64,000 nucleotides of DNA from Thalassia testudinum (GCA_037157565.1 JAZHRO010000036.1:19146501-19210500), one strand, 5' to 3'; positions 21,131 through 34,210 are shown, numbered from the stretch's first letter. The notes: generated from the sequence alone by a model not told the origin. Numbers and translations: made by a program.

Positions 21131-24100
21131 CAACTTCATAGGTAGGTGACAAGGCTTCTCGAAAACAATCCTGTACGGAGACATACCAAGGGGAGCCTTG
21201 AAGGCGGTCCGATACACCCATAAAGTGTCAATCAGCTTGTCAGACCATTCCTTACGGTTAGGTCGAACCATTTTCTGGAGGATTTGCTTGATCTATCGGT
21301 TCGAACCTCTGCCTGGTTGTTCGTTTGAGGATGATACGGAGAAGCAATATGGTGGTGGACTCCGTATGTCCTCAAAAGTTCCTGGAAAGACGAAGGGTGA
21401 AAGGACTTCCTCCATTAGAAATGATGGCTCAAGGGATCCCAAAGCGCACAAAAATGTGGTCTTTGACAAACTTGGTGGTAATGACATGGTCAACTTGGAG
21501 TGCGAACAATCCATTTCAAGACATAATCAATGGCAACAAGGATGTACTCAAAACTGTTGGATGGAGGAAATGGTCCCATAAAATCGATTCCCCAAATGTC
21601 GAAAATCTCTACAGCTAGAATGGGTTGTAAGGGCATCATATTGCTACGTGACATTGACCCTATCAACTGGCACCTTGTGCAATGCTTAGGGTAATTGTGT
21701 GCATCCTGATGAAGGGAGGGCCAAAAGAATCCGCATTGCAACACCTTGGCTGCAATTTTCCTCCTTAAAAAATGGCCTCCACAGGCCTGATTGTGGCAAA
21801 AGGATAACACATTGGGGAATTCACTGTCAGGAACACAGCGACGAATAATTTGATCAGCACTTACTCTAAAAAGTAGTAGATTATCCTAGAAATAATACTT
21901 TGCTTCTACAATGAGACGCTCACGCTAGTTTTTAGGCCAGCCTCGAGGAAGAGATTGAGAAGCAAGGTAATTAGTGATATCGGCATACCAAGGTCCACTT
22001 GCCACATCTATTGCTAGAAGGTGCTCATTAGGAAAAGATTCACTTAAAGGCAATGTAAGTCCAATATGCTCCGGGTCTAGTCTCGACAGGTGGTTTGTGA
22101 CAACATTCTGGGCTCCGGCCTTATCTCGTATCTCAAGATCAAATTCTTGAAGCAGAAGGATCCAATGAATCAATCGAGGCTTTGCATCCTTCTTATGCAT
22201 GAGATGACGAATGGTTGCGTGGTCAGTGAAAATGGTAACATGGGAGCCCAGAAGATATGAATGGAATTTTTCCAACCCAAAGATGACCGCCAGCAGCTCT
22301 TTTTCAGTGGTTGTGTAATTACACTGGGCCTCATCCAGCATCTTACTAGCGTAATACACAACGAAGGGGTGTTTATCACATCTTTATCTAAAGATGGCTC
22401 CGACAGCTAAGTCAGAAGCATCACACATCAGCTCAAAGTTGAGGGACCAATCGGGTGGCTGGAGAATAGGGGCTTTGGTGACAGCCTTACGCAGCTGCGT
22501 GAATGCTCGAATACAGTCGGGGCCCATGTCAAAGGGTACATTGGTTGATAGGAGATGCGTCAAAGGTTTGGAAATCTTGGAGAAATCCTTGATAAATCTC
22601 CTATAAAAATCAACGTGCCTAAGAAAGGAGAGGATTTGCCAGACAGAGCTAGAAACGGGTAAATCAACAATTACATCAAGCTTAGCTCTGTCCACTTTAA
22701 TACCCCTTTTGGAGATGATATGTCCTAGAACAATACCTTCATGCACCATGAAATGACTTTTCTCCTAGGAAAACATGAGGTTAACATCAATTCATCTCCA
22801 AAGGGTGCGGGTCAGGTTGGCTAGGAAGTCATCAGAAGTCGGTTCGAAGACAGAAAAGTCATCCATAAAGACTTCAAGAAAATCACCCACCATATCGTGG
22901 AATATCGCCAGCATGCATCTTTGGAAAGTAGCTGGCATGTTACAGAGTCTGAATGGCATCCTTCTGAAAGCAAAGGTGCCAAAAGGATAGGTGAAGATAG
23001 TTTTATCTTGGTCTCGAGGGTCAATAGCCACTTGGTTATAGCCTGAGAATCCATCTAGGAAACAAAAGAATTAATTCCTCACTAACCACTCCAGGATTTG
23101 GTCAATAAAAAGTAGCGGAAAATGGTCTTTCTTGGTAGCAGTATTGAATTTCCTATAGTCTACACACACTCTCCAAGATGTAGGAGTGCGTGTAGGGATG
23201 GATTCACCCCTGTCATTGACACGGATGGTGAGACCCACCTTTTTAGGCACAACATGAATTGGGCTCACCGAGGGGCAATCACTGATCGGGTAAATGATAC
23301 TCGCATCAAACCACTTGATAATTTCATTATTAACGACCTCCTGCATATTAGGATTGAGACGTCGCTGCATCTTGTGGGAAGGTCAAGCCTCCTCCTTCGT
23401 ATAAATATGGTGAGTGTAGTAGGAGGGGCTAATGCCAGTTAGATCAGATAGAGACCATCCAATGGCTGCCTTATGTTCAATTAGGACCTTCATTAGCTTG
23501 CACTCTTGCTCCCTAGACAATTTTGAGCTAATGATTACAGGAAGCTTTTCATTTAGTCCTAGAAAAACATATTTTAGCGTGTTAGGTAGCTCTTTGAGCT
23601 CAGGTGTGGATGGGGGCAAATCTGGCATTTCATGGGACGCGATTGTCCCAAAAGGATCAGGAGAGGGAATAAGGAGGAAATTGGCCCTCAGGTTGGCCTA
23701 GGAGAGGGGCATCTTGGATTGATGGATCCAAGAAAGGAGTGCCCCAGAGATCAGTATTTAGGAACAAGGTTCCAGTGTGGAATGTTGCTTCCGCCTAATG
23801 TGGCGAGAAAGAAAGGGCACTCCGGTCTTCATGGGGGTAGACTAAAGGTGAGCAGCTCGGATATGACTCAGACCACAAGGTGTAAGAAGAGGAGTGGACC
23901 TTGTCAGGGGTCTGGTTAGGAAGAGATAAGAGTAATGGAAGGGATGGGGAAATGTCATAGTACAAGTCAGTCAGGTCTTGATTTTCTAGGGGTATACCGC
24001 AGCAGGTTGAATAGGTCCCAACCAATCTGATGCACACACTGATAGCCATGTCATTGTCAGACGTGTCATCCTTGATAAGATCGCAATCAAAATTTTTGGT

Positions 24101-26739
24101 GGCCTTAAAAATGTTCAGTTTGAGCTTTTTAGAGCCCACGATAATCTCAATACAGCCCAATTCACAATTGATATGGGCATGGGCTGCGGCCAAGAAAGGT
24201 CTACCGAGGATTATCGGATAATCAAAAAGTGAATAAGAAACTTCCATATCTAATACAAGAAAGTCAACAGGAAAATAGAGACTATTGACCCTAACCACCA
24301 TGTCTTCCACCACACCCCACAGGATTTTAACAGAGCAATCTGCCAACTGCAATGTAATAGGGGCAGGTTTCAGATTTCCCAATGCAAATTTTTGAAACAA
24401 GGTTAATGGAAGATCCTAAATCCAGCAAGGCCCGATCAAAATTGTAGCCTTTAATGCTGCATGAAATGAAAGGGGTGCCTGGATCTTTCTACTTCGGTGG
24501 TAGTTTTGACAGTATAGTATAACTCGCATGAGGCGAGAGAACCACTGGATTCTTGGTTTTCTTTTGCTGTCGCCTGGGTGTAGTGTAGTCTTTAAAGAAA
24601 TGGGTGACAGTAGGGATGTGGTTGATCGCCTCTAATAAGGGAACCTTGATTTTAACATCCTTGAATAAATCACACAGATTGTCAAGGGTTTGCGTGTTCT
24701 TTCTCTTGCCTTTTGACTCCCTCAGTAGAGCCTCATGGAATGGGACTGATTTTGGCACTAGTTTGAGCGTATCGTCCTCATGAGAATGCGGTGTGCATCT
24801 CGAATGAGAGGGCGATGAAGAAGATGGGTTAGGATCAGGTTGAGGCGGATTGACGGTTTGTTTACCACTCCTCATAGTAATCGCATTGGACATATCAAGT
24901 TTAGTGGGATCATAAGGCAGAGGAGGGTTCACAATAGGGACATATGGGTGATGTACTGCTGCGGGATTAGCCTGAAATCCCGATGGAGTACTCGGAGCTT
25001 GCAAAATTTGATGAACCTACCCTTGAGAAGATCATACCCGTGGTTGTTGACCATGAGGTACAAAAGTTTATGGGTTTGGAATAGGTTGGGTTAGAAGACT
25101 GACCTAAGATCGAGTCGTCATGCGTAGTTGACTAATCTCAACATTCTGTTGCGCCAATTGGCGTTGAAGTGAGGTCATGGTTTCTTCATGGCACTTGGAC
25201 ATTTCCATCATCATTTGCATCAATTTATCAAGAGGATTTGATGCATCATCCGTTTGAGGTGCGCAAGGGCCCTACGGTGGATTTGCCATCGGATTATATT
25301 GGGCCCTTGGGATGACGAGAGCGGATAGTCGCATTGGTCCACCAACGGGGTTTTGGCACTGAGGGTTGGACCATGCAAAATTTGGATGGTTGCACCACCC
25401 TGGTTATAAGTAGCAGAATATGGGTTATTCCCTAAGGTGCATATGTCTTCGAATTTAGAAGACGAGTCCGCATATGGTACTACATCCGAGTACATGGAGG
25501 CTTGGTCCTCCATGTCATAATACTGGCTAGGAGAAGCCAGATCCACATTACTCACTGAGTCTCTTGGTGCTGTACTCGGTAAGGATGGTGCAGGTTGTGT
25601 GGGATTCTTGGAAATCATCCTGACTTGGAAAGGATTAGGTTTGTGATGTGGTGGAGTCTATGTGTGAGCCATAGGATAGGTACAGTTGGCCAAAAATTCA
25701 TCCAGCTTTTTGTGAACGAGGGAGACTTCATCCAATTTTGAGCAATTAAATTTAAGTCGATGGATGAATGGGAAGGTCCCGTGTCAACCTCGTGAGCTTC
25801 GCTATGAGGTACGCTGGTCCGATTGAAGGCGACAATGGAAGCATTAGTCATAGAATTCTCACTCATATTTTCAAATAGTTTGAATGCTCCATCCTCATCT
25901 TTATTCATGAAATTCCCTCCGCAGGAAGCATATGCTATCTTCCTCAAAGTTTCATTAAGCCCATAATAGAAGATCTGGGCTACATGCCACTTAGGCAGAC
26001 CGTGGTGTGGACATTTCCTGAGGAGGTCATTATACCTTTCCCAGGCCTCATGAAATTGCTCATCGTTTTGTTACATGAAAGAAGTAATAGCACGGTGAAG
26101 CGCATTGGTGCACCCGATTAGGAAGAATTTCTTGAGAAACGCTGTACGCATCTCTTCCCAAGAGCTGAGAGGTTTCCCAATGGTGCGCAACCATTGCATG
26201 GCTTTGTCACGCAACGAAAATGGGAACATTTTCATGAGGACGATATGCAACCCAATGTTTCTTGGTTTAATCGTTTCAGCTAAATGGGTTATGTCCTTAA
26301 CATAAAGAGAAGGGTCTTCACTGGCTAGTCCATGGTAATGGAAATTGATTAGGCTGATTATGTTTGGTTTTAATTCAAAATCCTCCCCACCCTCGGGGAC
26401 ACGAATCTGCCCACGGGTCTCTATAGCAGCTGGATTCTGATATGAGCTAAGAGACTTGGGCTCCTCCTATTCAGGAGGGTTTTGCATTTCCTCTAATGTC
26501 TCCCTAATGGCTTCAATATGCTGAGTATACAATGTCATTTGGGCTTGGAGACGGGTTAATGGGTCAACATCTCCTTCACCACCTGGTGGATTTGGAGGGG
26601 GGTGATTTCCTCCCTCGGGATTTGGGGGTGGGCGAGCAGCCATGTTTACATAGGAGGAGGACAATTCACCATCTTCTACCCTTCTGAAGTTATCAGACAA
26701 TTCAACAACTTTAAGGTTTTGTGACCTCCTTCCAAACAT
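21131..26739 (-). pseudogene. gag-pol: gag-pol of copy E (gag through integrase core)
   Basis: Starts at ATG 26739 with MFGRRSQN, as in copy B. Gag (26739 to about 25010) includes the Athila core MFPFSLRDKA and CPHHGLPKWH. Protease has ALLDLGSSINL near 24430. RT carries an intact FMDD at 22858-22869. RNase H has CDASD near 22420 and TEKE near 22310. Integrase begins with an HHCC finger near 21780-21660; its core is frame-shifted around 21400-21500. Breaks include TAG 26467 (CGG in copy B), TAA 26071 (CAA), TAG 24489 (CAG), a 1-base loss near 25750, TAA near 23070 and TGA near 22790. The copy is inactive. It is closely related to B and C and less to A. Confidence 0.9.
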
Positions 26740-27916
26740 GCACTGTTGATAGAAGAATTAGGGTGATGAGAAGAGAGAAGGGGATAAGAGAAATGATGCC
26801 GAATAGGTGCACTTGATGAAAAATCAAACAATCAAGGTCCTAACCTATAAATATGTCCTTAAGACCTAAAGATCTAATTTACTTACTATCGCGACTTGTG
26901 GAACCGAATACAAGCACTGTGGAACCACCGGGCTAAATTGAAAGGTTGTTTGCCCCAGTCTTAAGCACCTGATAGCATGCGGGAACCCGTACCAACACGT
27001 AAGTACTACACGCAGGTAGTTAGACCTCCAAACCTTAATGGGGGTCAAGTTACTACCAGTTTTAAATTAAGAGGCTTAGGATACAAGTGCTTTGGAATGT
27101 GAAGGGCATTGTATATGGGTAATGCCCAAGTGCATCAATTTTTGAGTGTGTAAAGCAAGCATGCAACGGGGAACTCTCCTCGAATTGAAGTTTTAGATGG
27201 TGAATGGCTTCTAGAATTAATCTCTTAGCTAGTATGGATTTTATGATTCCACTAAATTACCAATTCAACCAATCTCTAGGTTTTCAAGAAAATACAAGTT
27301 CCTTTTGTGCCCAAACAACCCTCCTTCAAATTAATTTGGTGAATGCATGCTACAATGCAAATGGTTTCCTAATAGGAAATTTCTAAGTGTGGATGCACAA
27401 ATCAATTTTAATTCAATGTGAGAGGAAGCCAAAGCACTTCAATTCAAGTGCTCCCAATCACCAAAATGATAATCCATACAAGGCTCAACCACCAAAAAGT
27501 ATGAAAAATGAAAATGAATATATTGGGGTTGATATTCGGGATCAAATCACAGCAAGTTTAGGGTCATGGTGGGGTTGGAGTCAAATCAACTCCAAGACTC
27601 CTCAACCAAAGTTTGGATCCTGAATGCAAAATAATGAGGTGAAAAAGTGTGGCAAACAACTGATTTTAATTCGCCTCAAATATAATTTCATGTCGTGAAA
27701 TACCCAAGAATCGAGACTCTCGGATTTTTTCGTGCATGAAAAAGGAGAAAATTGAGGGCGGTGCTGGTGATAGAAAGAATCAAGTAGTGGATTTTAATCC
27801 ACTTGCCCCAGAACTCCCAAGAAGTTTTTTTGGGATTTTGATTTTTTTATTTTTTTTATATTTTCAATATGATAGAATGACCTAAATTGCTAAGAAGAAG
27901 ACACCTACCTCCTCAG
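26740..27916 (-). other. 5' leader of copy E, gag-proximal part
   Basis: Untranslated leader, no gene. The block 26860-27060 is strongly conserved with 44810-44995 of copy B and is GC-rich with self-complementary segments. The remainder (27100-27900) also aligns with copy B but is more diverged. Bases 27912-27916 are the left TSD of solo LTR G. Confidence 0.8.
27912..27916. repeat. target-site duplication of solo LTR G (CTCAG)
   Basis: CTCAG precedes the LTR here and follows it at 29528-29532. Confidence 0.9.
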
Positions 27917-28537
27917 TGATGCAGACACAATTATTGAGGGTAAAATGCCTATTCATGCATCTTCCTAGGCTTATATTTGCATTTCATGTTATAAATATTG
28001 CAAAGCATGAATCATCCTGCATTTAGAGTAGTTGTGTATATTTTAGGTTAAATACATCCTTTTATGGCCAGGAGGAAAGGAGATTTATTTCAGGGCCTCG
28101 GATGGACGATCTGACTATATGGATCTGATTAGGACGATGACCGGAGTTTAACGCCTCCGAAATCGTCTAGATCGGAATCCCGTAGCGCCTTATGCTGTTT
28201 GAAGAAGATCAACAGCCAGGGTGGCAATGCGACATTCTTATGGGCTTCAGATGAAAAATTTGACCATACGGATGGATCCGGAGCAACAATCGCAATCTGG
28301 CAATGTGGAAATCAACTCAATCTGAGCACCATGGCACCCTCTGCAATAGAAAGAAGATGGATGGACTAGGTAGAGCCACATGGCACCATCTAGGCCGCCC
28401 AACGTCGGCCATCAGTGACTGCAAGTGCCTCCTCTTCATCCAAGATCTCGCACCATAGCTGTTGGATCAAGATCCAAGGGCTGAGGTTTCCCTGTGCCCG
28501 TAGCTCCTACTCCATCTTCTCAACACTCCGAGCAACT

Positions 28538-28590
28538 TGGCGCGAGGGTGAAGACTTTGTCCTCCAAGGGAGAGGCATGGGTTTGAATCC
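28538..28590 (+). promoter_or_regulatory. tRNA/SINE-like A-box and B-box in solo LTR G
   Basis: A-box-like TGGCGCGAGGG at 28538-28548 and B-box GGTTTGAATCC at 28580-28590, at normal tRNA-gene spacing. The B-box fits the Pol III consensus. It occupies the same place as the modules in the two LTRs of copy A. Not a functional tRNA: no acceptor stem is visible. Confidence 0.55.
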
Positions 28591-28847
28591 CCGCAGCCCC
28601 CCCAATTAAGAAATTGAACACGCACAAGCAAGCATGCGTGAACAGCTGCACATGCGCATAAGCGCGCACAACATAGCCGTGCGCAGCGCATGCCAATGCA
28701 CACGTGCATGTCACTGTGCAGGAGGCACAGGCGCGTGATGTGTGTGCCAGTTGTGGAGCGGATCTTTAGCGACAACTGCAGGGGTCTTTAGTGATGAGTG
28801 CAGCTGTCACTAATGCCCTATGCACAAATTCTTCCTCTTCCTTCCAC

Positions 28848-28855
28848 TATAAAAG
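28848..28855 (+). promoter_or_regulatory. TATA box of solo LTR G
   Basis: TATAAAAG followed by GACCTAC, about 260 bases after the tRNA-like module and just after the paired TTAGYGAC motifs. Same layout as in both copy A LTRs. Confidence 0.7.
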
Positions 28856-29532
28856 GACCTACCCCCTCCATTCTTCACCATCTCTTCCTTTCTTCTCCTC
28901 ATCACCTCCAAGGCTCTAGAGAGAGATTGTCCCAAGCTTGGGATTCTCCTCTAGAGTAGAAAACAAACATTTGTTCTTGCCTCTCATCCCCCTTCTTTGA
29001 GCATCCTGCAACCATCCTCTCATCTCCCTTTGGGAAGAAGATCCTCGTTGCGATGCCGTCCTACCTTGCCCTCCATCCTCTGGCTCCGTCCTCGTTCATC
29101 CTGCTCCTCACCACCTTCCTCTAAGCGATGTCAGAGCGAGTCATCCTCCAAGCGATCATCAAGGGGGATTCTTCTCATCTCTATCTATCTTTACTGCTTT
29201 CTAGTGTAGTTTTCCTACTTTCCTAGTTGTAACAAACATTTGTTTCGAAATATATGACTATTTCTCTCTCTCTCTGTCTGTTATATTTTGCAAGTAGATT
29301 AGCTAGATAAAATTTCATCGACCTAATCCATTACCCTATTAAAAATACAAAAAAATTATAAAAGATAAAAAATGACAAAAAAGAAATAAAGCGAAATGCG
29401 TATTTTTCAAAACCAAACTCGAACTACGATTATAAATTTTATCTGATTAACAGATTTTCTCGTGAATCGAACTACGATGATGGGTTTCCAAACTCGAACC
29501 TTTTATGCATGCAAATTCGTCGCATCACTCAG

Positions 29533-29735
29533 CAATGTGGCGAAGTGCCAAGCGACGTCGGCGACTTCATTATCTCGCTCTCGCCTCGGATTTGCCCACA
29601 TCTCTGACCTCCTCTGCGTGTCTCCTCCTCGCAACAGGTACACCTGCATAAAAACAAACAAAAACACCCATGAAGAGAAGGGTTGAAGAAGAGAAAATCA
29701 AAGGAAGAGAATAGAAACTAACTCCAGATAGCACC
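29533..29735 (-). other. 5' leader of copy E, PBS-proximal part
   Basis: Continues the leader on the other side of solo LTR G and aligns with 43760-43970 of copy B. It includes a T-rich tract ending in GCAG (minus strand), similar to a 3' splice site. Confidence 0.75.
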
Positions 29736-29753
29736 TCCCTGGCAACGGCGCCA
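29736..29753 (-). promoter_or_regulatory. primer-binding site of copy E (tRNA-Asp)
   Basis: Minus-strand TGGCGCCGTTGCCAGGGA, 17 of 18 identical to the copy B PBS, and 7 bases from the 5' LTR end. Confidence 0.9.
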
Positions 29754-29760
29754 GAAAACT

Positions 29761-31886
29761 TGTGATAGAATGCGAGTAGGGTTATTTAATTAGGTGAAAT
29801 TAGCATCAAATTGTATATAGTGGAAGTGGTTAACCTACAAGCAATTCTGCACTTGTTTATCAAAAATTTATTAACCTGGCTAAATCAGATTTTAAGATTG
29901 TCACTTTTAGGCCAGGGTCACACTCAGGGAGGCAGGTTTGGAATTATTCAGTTTCTACGTGCTTCCTAGACTCGCATCAATTCCTTTCGCTGATTGTATT
30001 TTTAGTTTTTCTTGATTTTTAGATTTTTTTGGAGATAATCTTATCCTTGAGGCACTCCCCCAAACAGGTCCTTGGCTACATGCCAAAATACTCAAATCCG
30101 ATCTCGCCACACGTGAGATCGTGCGCCTGCAAGTCAAGAATTATCGTTTCTATTATATATTTTTTTGTGTTTTCCTTAAACAATAAAATAAAAGCAAATA
30201 GAGAAGAAAATGCAGAATCGAAATGCGAAAATTGAAATACGTAGCTTATTTATATGTAGAATATATATATTTAGGATATAGATATAGATATATAGGTATA
30301 GATATAAATATATATATAACTATGTAATAGATAATAGAATAGTAGAATATTGAATCCAAGATTAAATAGGGATGTAGCATAATGCTAGGTTAACCTTCGT
30401 CTAGAAAGACACAATAGCTTTGTGCCGCGTGCGGATGTGGAGTGGACGTGTGGGAGTGTGCGTGAAATGCTTTGATGTGTGCAAATATCGCGAATGTGTA
30501 CGCAACTGGTGCATATACACACGTGATAAAATGCACGGTAAATGGGTAGGTGCGTGGTATTGCGGATAGGAGATGTATTAGTGGATGTGTGTAGGAGAGA
30601 GTGTGTGTGGATATATATATGTATACGTATATTTGTATAAGTATCTACCTATAAGTATGTATATATATGTATATGTACATCTATATATATATATCTGTAT
30701 ATATGTATATGTGTGTGTGAATGTAAATATGTATGTGTGTGTGAGTGTCTGTGTGTACGCGCGTGTATGTATATATGTGAGTGTGTCTGTGTTTGTGAGT
30801 GGGTGTGCACATGTGTGTGTCTGTATGTGTGTGAGTGTGGGAAGGAGTGGGAGTGGCATGAGGTGCACATGAGGGAGTGAGAGGTGAGTGTGCGTCCATC
30901 GACTGGAGTAGGTGCATTAAGGAGAGAGAGTGCCCAGGTTACCGGATAAGTGAGAAATGAGCCAGTCAGGCACTGTAGTTGTGTGAGGTCGCGGCTACAG
31001 TGCCAAGGGAAAAAAGGTGACCAGCTCTATGCGACGCTACCGGCTACACTACACGCGCAAGTGGTGGTGAAGGCACGTGAGTAAGTGCAGTGCACAACAA
31101 GGATGTGTGCGCAGGCACGTGGGAGAGTGGTTGAGGCACGCGAGGGCTGGGCTGGAGCTCACGGTGGCGTGGGAACGAGCTTCAGAGCTTCTTGCTCTGG
31201 CAATGGTGACGAACAGAATTGAAACTAAGAAAAAAAAAACAAAACAAACAAAAGAAGAATACACCACTCCCACCTGCTCGCGATGGAGCTGGGCGGTGAT
31301 GTTCCCTCACCATGGTGGTTGTAACCACGGGAGAGTATCCTCTACTCTTAGTGTTCCTCTCAACTTGTGAGAGGATATTAAGAATGAGGAGGGGAAGAGA
31401 GGGAGAGAGGAGAGCTCAGTGTTGTGTGTTGCTGGAAGAGAGGGATGTGTGGTGTTGTGTGTGTGCTGCTGTTGGTGGGGAATGGCTGAGGGTGAGGTGA
31501 GGGGAGATATGGGTGCCGACGACTGTAGGGAGGGGGAATGGAGAGGGTTATATAGGTGATAGGTGAGGATAAGTGCCGTAGGGATATATATTTTTTTAGT
31601 GAGGATATTTTGAGATTTTTATAGGTAGGCACTTAAAGTGTTATGGAAATTAATGTAGGCGGTTATTAGATGCTTATTAAGTGGAATACAAGGGGGGATT
31701 TGAATGGAAATAAGGTGGAAATGGAATGGATGAATGGATGCTCAATTTCTCTCTCTATCTTCCTCTCCATAAAATGCACAAATGCAAATATTTACAAGAT
31801 GCATGCATAACTATCTAATCTAAATGCATAATGTTAGGAAATAGCATAAGATGACCTAAATAAAGATGTGAATTGCTATGCAATCA
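29761..31886 (-). repeat. 5' LTR of copy E (family B/C type)
   Basis: 2126 bp. Its plus-strand left end starts TGTGATAG and its right end GCAATCA gives a sense tip TGATTGC. U5 (29761-30000) aligns with LTR B, and a TA/TG microsatellite (30240-30870) lies where B and C carry theirs. No gene. The short ORFs are repeat-derived. Confidence 0.85.
30240..30870. repeat. TA/TG microsatellite inside LTR E
   Basis: TATA-rich followed by GTGT/GTAT-rich sequence, antisense counterpart of the microsatellites in LTRs B and C. Confidence 0.88.
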
Positions 31887-31953
31887 TCAGCTGTTTCCAT
31901 GCACCTAGACGCTTTCCCGCCTAGATACAGAACTCCTAGCCATCGTCGCCACC

Positions 31954-31961
31954 TATAAATA
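31954..31961 (+). promoter_or_regulatory. TATA box candidate
   Basis: TATAAATA followed by CCTAGGACCACC, the same distance pattern as TATAAAAGGACC in family A LTRs. Confidence 0.45.
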
Positions 31962-32045
31962 CCTAGGACCACCTTCGATTTTCAGGGTTGGCTCCCTACC
32001 CTCTTCCCCTAATTAAGTCACCAATAGGCTATTCACTCCTTACCT

Positions 32046-32050
32046 CCAGC
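32046..32050. repeat. target-site duplication of solo LTR I (CCAGC)
   Basis: CCAGC at 32046-32050 and at 33936-33940. Confidence 0.88.
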
Positions 32051-33935
32051 TGATGAGTCGATTGTTCACTTTAAAAGTCGTTTGTAGTTTGATGTGATGG
32101 AAAAATCGACTAATCAATAATTAAAAATAACCACTCGCAGAAGAGCGGGTCGTGTCCACAGGGAGGCAATGATGCAATAATATCTCAATTATTTCGTATT
32201 CGTTCAATCTTGTGAGAAATCCGTAGTCAAATTTGACATGAAATGCAACGGAAAGAAGATGCACAATATCTTGAAAATGTAAGGGTAGATGTGCAATTTT
32301 TCCTCATTGAAATATTTAATAAATATGTGATGATTTTATGCAATTTTCCATTGACATGTATTAAAGAAAATTTATGCACATTTAAATCCCAAAACCAATG
32401 TCAAATAATGTTAATTACAAAAGCCACGCAATTGTAAGAAAGCTTAAGTATGAAGTTGTAAATGTTACCACAATAAAATATTCATAAACCAAAATTCTTT
32501 TTCCTGGCAATGGCATGAAATGTAATAACTAATTAAGACCAAAACTGAGGATTTTACCTCTCTCCTCCTCGCGATTGGGAGAGAGGTTCAATCGAGGAGA
32601 GGTTCGCATAGGCGGTTGGTTGAAGTGAGGCCGTCGCGGTGGTGGCAGTTGCACGTCGAGCGGTGGTCGGAGCCGGCCTGCCGAAGCTCCGGTGAGGTGG
32701 GTTACACCGGTGGCTGCACCTGCTGGAGGAAGCGCAGATGGGTGCATGCAGAGGCTGCTGCAGGTGGTGCGCGCAGAGGCAGCTGTTGTGCGCACTGAGC
32801 TTGCACACATTGCTGGAGGCGCTGCAGGTGGCGGGGGCATTGCAGATGGCGGGGGACGCTGTAGGCGGAAGGCGCGGGCACGCTGCAGATGGCGGGGGGC
32901 GTTGCAGGCGGAAGGCGCGGGCGCGCTGGAGTGGGCGCGCGGGAGGTGAGCGCACTGAAGGTGAGGTGTGCTGAGGCGTTGGCATCTTGTGCAGCTGGAG
33001 GGACGCGGGTATGAAGGAGCGGCCGGTCCTGCTGCTGTGTGCGCGGGTGGTTGGAGCTGGAGTCAATGCTGCAGGAGGTGGGGCAGAAGTGTGCAAGCGA
33101 TGCACACGCAGAGAAGAGCGTGTGGTGCTGGCGGGTTTAGCGTTGGGGCGCAGCAGCGTGTGCGCGTGGCTGCTGTAGGAGGTGATGCAAGTGTGCAACC
33201 GGAGGAGCGCGGGCATGGAGTGAGCGGCCGGTTGCTGTTGGAGTGTGGGTCAAAGCTTCAGACGTCCGGGAAATTTCCCGAACGTCTTAACTGACTGAGA
33301 AGATGAAAATGCAGTGGCTGCGGTGGTGGTTGTTGGTGACGACGGCGAGGGAGGTGCATGCTGAGGTGCTCACGGTAATGCGGACGAGCTCCGGATGGCG
33401 GTGTGGCCTGTCACACCACATGCCCATGGTGGTGGAGGCTCGTCGCCACTGTTGAGGCTGGCGGTGTGGAATGGAAGAGAGACGAACTCTCTGCATAGTG
33501 GTGGGTCGGGGGTGGAGGCCTCCTGAGCTCGGCTGCCTCCTCCTCTCTTTTGAAATCAGCTGCCCCGACCAGATCCAACACATCCGCTCCTCCTTGATTG
33601 GGTTCTTCACTGCAGCAGCTGGAGGAAGAAATGCAGCCATTGCACGTAGAAGAAGAATAAAAAATAATGATAAAATATTATGGTTATTTATGTACAAACC
33701 CTCAACTTTTATGTTAACCTAAATTAATGCATGAAATGTACCTAATTGGTTAACTAATGCAATTCTAAGTTAATTCTAAATGCATTTAAATATGAATAAG
33801 ATGCATGAATTATGTAATTAAATTAGAAATATGAATTCATATATTTACATCCTAATTTATGCTAAATAAATGTTAGAATTAACTTAATGTCTAGGCACTT
33901 AAATACTTAAATAGCCCACAAATATGGGCTAATCA
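32051..33935 (-). repeat. solo LTR I
   Basis: 1885 bp with TGATGAG...CTAATCA ends and a CCAGC duplication. It has the same overall build as solo LTR H: AT-rich sense 3' end (32051-32530), G-rich centre (plus strand), GACGTC near 33260, and an AT-rich sense 5' tip beginning TGATTAGCCCA with inverted partner TGGGCTA. The 220-codon and 136-codon minus frames inside are biased low-complexity sequence. Confidence 0.85.
33260..33287. promoter_or_regulatory. GACGTC inverted repeat in solo LTR I
   Basis: AGACGTCCGGGAAA pairs with TTTCCCGAACGTCT, one mismatch over 14 bp and no spacer. A GGGAAATTTCCC palindrome lies at the centre. Confidence 0.55.
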
Positions 33936-34210
33936 CCAGCAACTACTCACCTATCCTTCGGAGCACCTTCGGCGGAGATGTTTGCCTCTCTCACCCCCTC
34001 ATCCTCTCTAGCGACCATGATAGGGTCTAGGAGCAACATCTTCTTGATCTAGATGCTTTCCTTTCTTGCCGGAGCTCTTCCTCGACCCTCTGATTTCTCC
34101 CTCCGTTAAGCGCTATCGATGGAGTTCTCATCTCCTTCGTATGGGTAATCCGTAAATAACCCTAGATCTTAGTGTAGCTTAGATTAGCGTAGTTAGGTAG
34201 TTAGACTAGC

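Larger units (their letters stand above)
27917..29527 (+). repeat. solo LTR G (family A)
   Basis: 1611-bp LTR with TG...CA ends and a CTCAG duplication, inserted antisense to copy E in its leader. It matches the LTRs of copy A over its length in the opposite orientation, including the 5' segment with CCTTTTATGGCCAGG, the tRNA-like module, the TTAGYGAC pair, TATAAAAGG and the AT-rich 3' part. No internal sequence remains, so it arose by LTR-LTR recombination. Confidence 0.9.
8071..31886 (-). mobile_element. Athila-type retrotransposon, copy E, nested and truncated
   Basis: Minus-strand Athila relative of copies B and C. From right to left: 5' LTR 29761-31886, PBS 29736-29753, leader (26740-29735), gag and pol (26739 to 18895), 3' non-coding region (18894-18533 continued at 8302-8071). 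Its 3' LTR is missing because of the junction near 8070. Three later insertions interrupt it, each with a 5-bp duplication: element D in the 3' region, solo LTR H in the integrase and solo LTR G in the leader. A possible TSD right copy (TCAGC, 31887-31891) has no left partner. Confidence 0.88.
31887..34210 (+). repeat. LTR-like remnant, split by solo LTR I
   Basis: Once solo LTR I is removed, 31887-32050 plus 33941-34210 reads like the promoter and post-TATA part of a family A-like LTR: TATAAATA at 31954, CT-rich sequence with CACC/TCTCC repeats, and a GTGTAGCTT region like the end of that segment in LTR G. Its 5' part is cut off by copy E. The similarity is partial. Confidence 0.4.

Noticed and set aside
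28538..28590. Functional tRNA gene
   Set aside because: A- and B-boxes are present, but no paired acceptor stem or complete cloverleaf can be drawn. Treated as tRNA-derived.
32554..33216. 220-codon minus-strand frame and overlapping plus frames in solo LTR I
   Set aside because: Overlapping open frames on both strands reflect GC bias. No conservation with LTR H.
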